NCBI GenBank assembly: GCA_946480485.1
Contig: CAMLJW010000052.1
Location: forward strand, 1 to 18,024
Origin: an uncultured Streptomyces sp.
Lineage (GTDB): Bacteria; Actinomycetota; Actinomycetes; Streptomycetales; Streptomycetaceae
Reading direction: 5' to 3'
Length of the DNA stretch: 18,024 bases
The notes beneath the pieces are model-generated. The model saw nothing but the letters and a program-made list of their open reading frames with translations, made no database searches and was not told the origin of the DNA. Each line of letters opens with the position of its first letter. The stretch's first letter is position 1. The position numbers were made by a program, and so were the translations under genes. Shown piece by piece: positions 7,361-12,047 of the stretch.

Positions 7361-8878
7361 TCATCGCGAGCCCTGGAAGTCCCGTCCCTCCACGATCAGC
7401 CCCGCGACCAGCGCGCCCGACATACCGGCGTGTGGCAGGCCGCCGCCGGGGTGAGCCCAGCCGCCGACCGTGAACAGGCCCGGCAGGCGGGTGGTGTTGG
7501 ACGGGTGCAGCAGGCGTCCGCCGGCCGCGGCCAGCGCCGGGGCCGGAACCGCGCCGCCGTCCGTGCCCGTCGCCCGCCCGATGTCCGCCGGGGTACGGAC
7601 CTCATGCCACAGGAGGCGGTCTCGCAGGCCGGGTATGGCGCGCTCGGCGGTGGTGAGAACCCGCTCCACGTCCCTCTCGGTGGACTCCAGACCTGACGGC
7701 ACCGTGACGGCCAGCGTGGCTGCTTCGTGGTCGTCGTTCGGCACCAGCGCGGGATCGCCGGGGCGCAGCACCGTCATGGTGGGCGCGGTCGGGAGCCCGC
7801 GTCCCAAGGAGGCCGGACGCTCGGAGCGCTCGCCGAACAACCAGTGCAGTTCGCCCTGGCGATCCGCCGTGTGCACCACCGTCCGGTGTGCCACTCCGTC
7901 CGGCCGTCCACCGCGCAGCGCCAGATGCACCGTCAGCCGGCTCGGCAACCCCCGCTGCGGCGGCACGTCGTCGGCGCCGTGCATCGCGGTCCCGGAGCTC
8001 AGTCGGCCCAGCACTGCCGGCGCGACCCCCGCCACCACGAAGTCCGCGGCGACGGCGGTCCCGTCGGCCAGCTCCACGCCCGCCGCACGGCCGTCCTTCT
8101 CGACGATCCGCCCGACGGCCGCATCGAAATGGAACTCAACCTTCCGGGCCAGGCACCGCTTGTACACGGCCCGCGCCAACTCCCGTATCCCGCCGCGCAC
8201 GTACCATGTCCCGAAGGCGTGCTCCATGTACGGCAGCACGGCCGCAGCGGGGGGAGCGACGCGCGGGTCGAGGCCGAACACGAGTGCGTGGCCCTCCAGC
8301 AGGGCCGTGAGCCGAGGGTCACCCAGCTCCAGGGCCCCGACCTCCGCGAGCGTCGCCGCCGCCCGGGTCCGCAGCAGACGCCGCTGCCTGACCGCCGGAT
8401 AGGGCTCACGCTCGGCGAGGACCCGCCAGTTGGGCCACAGGGGCTCTTCGAACAGCGGGCGGCGCGTGCGGTCCCAGGTCTCGCGCGCCCGCACCAGGAA
8501 GTCGCCCCACCGCTCGCCCGCGCCCTCCCCGAGAGCGGCGTCCAAGGCCGAAACGACGCCCGCGCGCGAGGCGTTGGGCAGCGAGACCTTCGTACCGTCC
8601 GCGAAGATGTGGTCCGAGGCCGGGTCCACCTGCATCAGGTCGACGCACTTCTCCAGCGGTTCCTTGCCTGTCTTGATGAACAGGTCGCGGTAGACCGCGG
8701 GCACCGGCAGCAGCCCCGGGCCCGTGTCGAAGACGAAGCCGTCACGCTCGATGACGCCAACCGCCCCGCCGTACGTCGCCGCGCGCTCGTACACCACCAC
8801 CCGGTGGCCCGCGACGGCCAGCCGGGCGGCGGCCGCCAGCGCGCCCATCCCGGCGCCGATCACCGCAATCCGTGCCAT
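7361..8878 (-). CDS. CrtI-like (phytoene desaturase family) FAD oxidoreductase
   Basis: The 505-residue protein has an N-terminal FAD motif in MARIAVIGAGMGALAAAARL (GAGMGA at 8-13), a following 'VVVYERAATYGGAVGVIERDGFVFDTGPGLLPVP', and a C-terminal 'LFTVGGWAHPGGGLPHAGMSGALVAGL'. Both ends are diagnostic of the CrtI/phytoene desaturase and isomerase family (the middle motif spans about residues 27-60). No crtB, crtE or other carotenoid gene is nearby, so the substrate is unknown. The ATG at 8878 is chosen because the flavin motif starts right after it and TAAAGT ends 7 nt before it. A longer in-frame ORF to 9187 would add 103 residues with no homology-like pattern. The gene is convergent with the membrane protein. 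Confidence 0.88.
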   Translation of the reverse strand: MARIAVIGAGMGALAAAARLAVAGHRVVVYERAATYGGAVGVIERDGFVFDTGPGLLPVPAVYRDLFIKTGKEPLEKCVDLMQVDPASDHIFADGTKVSLPNASRAGVVSALDAALGEGAGERWGDFLVRARETWDRTRRPLFEEPLWPNWRVLAEREPYPAVRQRRLLRTRAAATLAEVGALELGDPRLTALLEGHALVFGLDPRVAPPAAAVLPYMEHAFGTWYVRGGIRELARAVYKRCLARKVEFHFDAAVGRIVEKDGRAAGVELADGTAVAADFVVAGVAPAVLGRLSSGTAMHGADDVPPQRGLPSRLTVHLALRGGRPDGVAHRTVVHTADRQGELHWLFGERSERPASLGRGLPTAPTMTVLRPGDPALVPNDDHEAATLAVTVPSGLESTERDVERVLTTAERAIPGLRDRLLWHEVRTPADIGRATGTDGGAVPAPALAAAGGRLLHPSNTTRLPGLFTVGGWAHPGGGLPHAGMSGALVAGLIVEGRDFQGSR

Positions 8879-8885
8879 GCCAGGG

Positions 8886-8908
8886 ACTTTATCGGCTGCC
8901 ACTGACAA
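8886..8908 (-). promoter_or_regulatory. RecA-NDp/PafBC-type promoter, exact consensus match
   Basis: On the minus strand TTGTCAGTG (8900-8908), 8 nt, then TAAAGT (8886-8891). This fits the actinobacterial motif TTGTCRGTG-N8-TAnnnT at every specified base. The -10 ends 7 nt before ATG 8878, so a leaderless, DNA-damage-responsive transcript is predicted. Confidence 0.75.
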
Positions 8909-8996
8909 CCGGGCGCCGCGGTCAGCGGAGACCGGCAAGAGGAGTACGGGCAGGGACACGATCGTCATGAGGTGACGACGGAGTGTTCTGGGGGTG

Positions 8997-9022
8997 GGTA
9001 CGGACAGCTGAGTATCCGTACC
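8997..9022. promoter_or_regulatory. 8-bp inverted repeat, possible operator
   Basis: GGTACGGA (8997-9004) and TCCGTACC (9015-9022) are perfect inverted copies around a 10-bp centre. The dyad lies just before a weak short ORF with its own SD (9034) and about 90 bp upstream of the CrtI-like promoter. It could be a dimeric repressor site or a hairpin. Confidence 0.45.
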
Positions 9023-9033
9023 TAGGGAGTGAG

Positions 9034-9168
9034 ATGAGTACGCGCGCGGATAGGCTCCGACCTGCGCGAACGACAGAGTGGAGGCACGGAAAGGGGCGCG
9101 GCTCCGGCACCGCCGACACGGGGCGGCGGAACGGGTCTCGCGCCCTTGGCCGCTCCTTCCGCCGATGA
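9034..9168 (+). CDS. Possible short ORF, unrecognised
   Basis: The frame gives 44 residues starting MSTRADRLRPARTTEWRHG, very rich in Arg and Gly. A TAGGGAG stretch 4 nt before the ATG could serve as a SD. The beginning looks more protein-like than the end, which becomes low-complexity. It may be the stub of a decayed gene. I recognise no family and the support is weak. Confidence 0.25.
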   Translation: MSTRADRLRPARTTEWRHGKGRGSGTADTGRRNGSRALGRSFRR

Positions 9169-9187
9169 GTCGGCGGGAGCGAGGCAC

Positions 9188-9223
9188 GGGGGACCCGGGG
9201 GGCCGTACGGGGGAGTACGGGGG
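9188..9223 (+). other. G-quadruplex-type array of G-runs
   Basis: Four runs of five or six Gs (9188-9192, 9197-9202, 9209-9213, 9219-9223) are separated by loops of 4, 6 and 5 nt. This meets the usual G3+N1-7 rule with spare Gs. The last two runs belong to a tandem pair of GTACGGGGGA (9205-9214 and 9215-9224). No gene overlaps it convincingly. The interval 8909-9540 otherwise contains only the inverted repeat, the weak ORF and the TetR-like remnant listed here. Confidence 0.55.
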
Positions 9224-9315
9224 AGCAACGAGTGGCGCCGGTTCGGCGCGGTCCGCGGGGGGCGCGGCCGCCCCGGACCGGCGCTCACTTGTGTCTCAGC
9301 GGCCTCCGTCGTGTC

Positions 9316-9470
9316 TCAGCCGCACTCGCTCACGCGCCCCTGAAGCTGCCGCGACAGCGCCGCGTAAACGTCATCCAGGGAGCGCTCCGGCTGGGACGCC
9401 TGCCAGTCCAGGGACGCGATACCAGCACCATGCCCACCAGGGCCGCCGCCGTCAGGGGGACGTCGATCTC
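9316..9470 (-). pseudogene. Remnant resembling the C-terminus of a TetR-family regulator
   Basis: Read on the minus strand, 9470-9423 gives EIDVPLTAAALVGMVL. After a one-base frame change near 9421-9422 the strand gives IASLDWQASQPERSLDDVY, then AALSRQLQGRVSECG and a TGA at 9316-9318. The 'LTAAALVGMVLG(I)ASLDWQ....RS.DDVYAALSRQL.GR' pattern is what the last ligand-domain helices of TetR regulators look like. A missing base (GGT to GT) would restore one frame. Upstream, an in-frame TGA at 9531-9533 closes the frame and no helix-turn-helix domain is found. I read it as a truncated, frameshifted remnant. Family assignment is by pattern only. Confidence 0.5.
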
Positions 9471-9540
9471 GTCGCTCCGCTCGCCGTTCGTTTGACTGGC
9501 CCGACCCTTCGATCGAAGCGAAAGCCCAGGTCAGAACGGA

Positions 9541-9563
9541 TTGTCAGTGGCATACCTCACGAT
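9541..9563 (+). promoter_or_regulatory. RecA-NDp/PafBC-type promoter of the HEPN gene
   Basis: TTGTCAGTG (9541-9549), 8 nt, then CACGAT (9558-9563). The upstream box is exact and the -10 differs only in its first base. Transcription would start near 9570 and give a leader of about 42 nt with an AGGAGG SD. Confidence 0.65.
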
Positions 9564-9611
9564 GGGCACATACGGCCACAGTGCCGTCACACAGACGACA
9601 GGAGGTTCGTC

Positions 9612-10163
9612 ATGGCCAGCTACCACGCAGCCGCCGCCCGTCGGCGCCGAGCCACCGACCCTGCCCCCTCACCGACCGGCCCGGCGAGCGACGTGCACCC
9701 GGTGCTCCGCCGTGCCACGGCCCCGCCCGCCGTGCTCGACCTGCTCGGTCAGGCCCACGCGGGACTCGACGAGGCGGCCCTGCAGGAAACGCCCAACGAG
9801 CGTTATGCGACGGCCCACCTCGCCGCCCTGCGCACCGCCGCCGCCGTGCTCGCCGCCCGGGGCCGCCCGGAGACCACCGCGAGGCGCCGGGCGAAGATCC
9901 GGAGCGCCTGGGAAGTGCTTCCCGAGATCGCGCCCGAACTCGCCGAGTGGAGCGCGCTGTTCGCCTCCGGTGCCCGTCGCCGTGCCCGCGCCCAGGCGGG
10001 CATACGGGGCGCGGCCAGCAGCCGCGACGCCGACGACCTGCTGCGCGACGTGGCGATGTTCCTGCGCCTCGTCGAGCGCATGCTGGTCCTGCAGCCGGTC
10101 CTGCCCCGGCCACGACAGGACGGTGGCGACCAGGTAGTGCCGGACGTACCGGACGCGGGCTGA
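9612..10163 (+). CDS. SAV_6107-type HEPN domain protein
   Basis: The 183-residue protein starts at ATG 9612 behind a perfect AGGAGG (9600-9605, 6-nt spacing). After a basic, disordered N-terminus (1-35) it has a helical bundle of about 36-165. The segment 'LLGQAHAGLDEA....ERYATAHLAALRTAAAVLA' is typical of the actinobacterial SAV_6107-like HEPN family. It contains R64-x4-H69, which matches the R-x4-6-H signature of HEPN ribonucleases. Whether this family cleaves RNA is not known to me. A second basic helical stretch (ARRRAKIRSAW, ARRRARAQAG) follows. It stands alone behind a damage-type promoter, and no partner antitoxin is evident, though a SAM methyltransferase follows on the same strand. 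Confidence 0.85.
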   Translation: MASYHAAAARRRRATDPAPSPTGPASDVHPVLRRATAPPAVLDLLGQAHAGLDEAALQETPNERYATAHLAALRTAAAVLAARGRPETTARRRAKIRSAWEVLPEIAPELAEWSALFASGARRRARAQAGIRGAASSRDADDLLRDVAMFLRLVERMLVLQPVLPRPRQDGGDQVVPDVPDAG

Positions 10164-10188
10164 CCGGCGCCGGGGCCCGCGAGGGGCC
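10164..10188 (+). terminator. Possible hairpin after the HEPN gene
   Basis: Directly after the stop lies the palindrome CCGGCGCCGG (10164-10173), then GGCCC/GGGCC (10174-10178, 10184-10188) around GCGAG. There is no T-tract. The interval up to 10396 has further small dyads (GGTCG-TT-CGACC at 10217-10228) and a TAGGGT hexamer at 10293-10298, but no gene. Confidence 0.3.
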
Positions 10189-10396
10189 GTCGTGTGTCCG
10201 GGTCCTGCGTGGGGCGGGTCGTTCGACCGGGGTCCGTGAGGGGGGCCGGCGTCCGCCGCGCGACCGCGGACGAGGCGCGGGGCCGGAGGCAATAGGGTTG
10301 GGAGCGCTGCACCCACCCTCGGCCGTACAGGCCGCGGGAGGTATCCCCATCGCTCCGCCGTACACCAGGCGGTGCCGCTCCGAGGAGTCAACTGCC

Positions 10397-10490
10397 GTGT
10401 CGGACCCGATGCGCCCCCGCGCTTCTCTCCGTACCGCCGTGGTCTGGGAGGTCCTGAAGGACGCCCTCGACCGCCGGGTCAAAGCCACGG
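10397..10490 (+). pseudogene. Out-of-frame 5' part of the methyltransferase gene
   Basis: GTG 10397, with GAGGAG at 10382-10387 as SD, opens MSDPMRPRASLRTAVVWEVL, then KDALDRRVKATG. This looks like the normal N-terminal helix of the downstream methyltransferase. The frame shifts at the GGG of 10489-10491: the body of the enzyme continues as GAG TCG CTC GAC GTG CTC from 10491 in the next frame. One extra G, or loss of about 5 nt (homologue-like 'ATGRESLDVLD' expected), explains it. Confidence 0.65.
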
Positions 10491-10502
10491 GAGTCGCTCG
10501 AC

Positions 10503-11162
10503 GTGCTCGACACGGGAGGCGGCAGCGGCAACTTCGCGGTGTCCGTCGCCCGCCTCGGTCACCGCGTCACCGTGGTCGACCCCAGTCCGAACGCGCTGTT
10601 CGCGCTGGAGCGCCGGGTCGCCGAGGCCGGCGTCGCCGACCGCGTGCGGGGCGTCCAGGGCGACGCCCACGGTCTCTTCGACGTGGTCGAGCGCGGCGGC
10701 TACGACGCGGTGCTGTGCCACGGCGTGCTCGAGTACGTCGACGACCCGGCCGATGGCGTGACCAACGCGGTGGGCGCGCTGCGCCCCGAGGGCGTCCTCA
10801 GCCTGCTCGCCGCGGGCCTCGGCGGCGCGGTGCTGGCGCGCGCCCTGGCCGGGCACTTCACGGAGGCCCAGCAGGCCCTCAGCGACCCGGACGGCCGTTG
10901 GGGCGAGGGCGACCCCGTGCCCCGGCGTTTCACCGCCGAGCAGCTCACCGCACTGGTTGAGGGCGCCGGACTTCGGGTGGGTGCCGTGCACGGCGTACGG
11001 ATCTTCGCGGACCTGGTCCCCGGAGTCCTTGTGGACACCGAGCCGGGAGCCCTGGACGCCCTGCTCAAGCTGGAGGCCGCGGCGGCCGAGCTCGCCGCCT
11101 TCCACGCCGTGGCGACGCAGATCCATGTCCTCGGGGAGACCCGAGGAGCCGCCGCACCCTGA
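10503..11162 (+). CDS. Class I SAM-dependent methyltransferase (N-terminus frameshifted)
   Basis: The intact frame from GTG 10503 encodes 219 residues. The first is one codon before SAM motif I, DTGGGSGNFA (about residues 3-12). 'VTVVDPSPNALFALERR' supplies the acidic residue for the SAM ribose, and 'GDAHGLFDVVE', 'YDAVLCHGVLEYVDDP' and 'ALRPEGVLSLL' follow. The fold is a Rossmann methyltransferase of the UbiE/SmtA type, acceptor unknown. Starting here would remove the helix and most of the first strand before motif I, so it is unlikely to be the natural start. The real gene probably begins at GTG 10397 in another frame. If the frameshift is genuine, the product may be inactive; if it is a base-calling error in a G-run, the enzyme is about 255 residues. 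Confidence 0.8.
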   Translation: MLDTGGGSGNFAVSVARLGHRVTVVDPSPNALFALERRVAEAGVADRVRGVQGDAHGLFDVVERGGYDAVLCHGVLEYVDDPADGVTNAVGALRPEGVLSLLAAGLGGAVLARALAGHFTEAQQALSDPDGRWGEGDPVPRRFTAEQLTALVEGAGLRVGAVHGVRIFADLVPGVLVDTEPGALDALLKLEAAAAELAAFHAVATQIHVLGETRGAAAP

Positions 11163-11360
11163 GCCGCCCCCTTTGTTTGCACGGCTGATCAGGGGCTCGG
11201 CTGCGGACGGAGTACGCCACAGGCCCCCCGATCGGGCGCATGGAGCCGTATGATCGAGGGAGACCGTCCGGCATGACGGGCCGGTGGCTGGGGAATCTAC
11301 GCCTCAGTGGACCGGAGTGACATGGCGGTCCCGGTTGGCGAATTGGCGTAGAGGGGCGGG

Positions 11361-11389
11361 TTTCACGGGGGCGATTCCCTGCCTATCCT
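11361..11389 (+). promoter_or_regulatory. Putative promoter of the DUF3040 gene
   Basis: TATCCT (11384-11389) is a good -10 hexamer and TTTCAC (11361-11366) is a weak -35 at 17-nt spacing. The leader would be about 42 nt and end in a GAGGAGGAGGA SD. The preceding 11163-11360 shows no gene. Confidence 0.4.
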
Positions 11390-11437
11390 GAAAAGGACCC
11401 CCGGTCGCCCCGGCGACTGCACGAGGAGGAGGACTCC

Positions 11438-11842
11438 GTGCCGCTCTCGGAGCACGAGCAGCGAATGCTCGAGCAGATGGAGCGAGCGCTGTACGCCGAA
11501 GATCCCAAGTTCGCGACAGCGCTTGAGGGAAGCGGGCTGCGTACGTACACCCGGCGACGGGTCTACCAGGCGGTCGTCGGCTTCCTCGTAGGTATCGCGC
11601 TCCTCATGGCCGGAATGGTCGCACAGCAGATTTGGGTCAGTGTGGTGGGATTCCTCGTCATGCTGGGCTGCGCGGTGCTCGCCGTCACTGGTTGGCGCAA
11701 AGCCCCCAAGCCGGGTGAGCAGCCCGCCGCAGCGGGTGCACCAGGCGCTCCGTCCGCCCGCCGTCAGGGTCGGCAGCGGCGCTCCATGATGGACCGCATT
11801 GAAGAGCGCTGGCAGCGGCGTCGCGACGAACAAGGCCATTAG
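11438..11842 (+). CDS. DUF3040 membrane protein
   Basis: The 134-residue protein starts at GTG 11438 behind a purine-rich SD (11423-11433). It opens with the family signature MPLSEHEQRMLEQMERALYA, followed by EDPKFA. Two membrane helices follow, at about 44-62 and 66-84. The tail is basic, Ala/Pro- then Arg/Gln-rich, and ends RIEERWQRRRDEQGH. DUF3040 proteins are common in actinobacteria and their function is unknown. The conserved, acidic, helical N-terminus and the basic tail are likely cytoplasmic. The gene is convergent with the transglutaminase operon and ends at a strong terminator. Confidence 0.92.
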   Translation: MPLSEHEQRMLEQMERALYAEDPKFATALEGSGLRTYTRRRVYQAVVGFLVGIALLMAGMVAQQIWVSVVGFLVMLGCAVLAVTGWRKAPKPGEQPAAAGAPGAPSARRQGRQRRSMMDRIEERWQRRRDEQGH

Positions 11843-11873
11843 CCTCCGGAGGCCGAGAGCCGACACAGCAGGT

Positions 11874-11905
11874 AAGGGGTGACCACCGGTGGGTGGCCAC
11901 CCCTT
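11874..11905. terminator. Bidirectional terminator hairpin between convergent genes
   Basis: AAGGGGTG (11874-11881) pairs perfectly with CACCCCTT (11898-11905). After one mismatch CCACC (11883-11887) pairs with GGTGG (11892-11896) around a GGTG loop. The 13-pair stem has AA/TT ends and sits between the DUF3040 gene and the minus-strand operon, so it can serve both strands. Confidence 0.8.
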
Positions 11906-11981
11906 CAGAATGCCCATCTGCTCCTGCCCAGCCGCGTCCGTCGACGCAAGGTTCCCCGGCCCGGGTGCCGTTCACGCGCCA

Positions 11982-12033
11982 GGGGCCGTTTCACGGGGCC
12001 GTTTCCGGGTGCCGTTTCCAGGGGCCGTGCGTT
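11982..12033. repeat. Four 13-bp imperfect tandem repeats
   Basis: Units with consensus GGKGCCGTTTCCR begin at 11982, 11995, 12008 and 12021, exactly 13 bp apart. A related GGTGCCGTT lies at 11964. The array ends 15 bp beyond the stop of the transglutaminase gene, on the far side of the terminator. Confidence 0.7.
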
Positions 12034-12047
12034 CCACGGCCGCTCCC

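Noticed and set aside
7727..8905. 392-codon plus-strand ORF opposite the CrtI-like gene
   Set aside because: His/Arg/Gln-rich shadow; the minus strand has the FAD motif and a matching C-terminus.
8879..9187. 103-residue N-terminal extension of the CrtI-like protein
   Set aside because: The FAD motif sits at residue 8 when ATG 8878 is used, and a -10 hexamer lies inside the extension.
9291..9320. GTGTCTCAGC twice, 20 bp apart, as a mini direct-repeat array
   Set aside because: Only two 10-bp copies and no further unit; not enough for a repeat class or CRISPR.
9581..10960. 459-codon plus-strand ORF across the HEPN and methyltransferase genes
   Set aside because: Only its short segment 10397-10490 is meaningful, as the displaced methyltransferase N-terminus; the rest is Arg-rich shadow.
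11162..11198. AGCCG...CGGCT dyad as terminator of the methyltransferase gene
   Set aside because: Five pairs with a 15-nt loop and several competing pairings; too weak to call.
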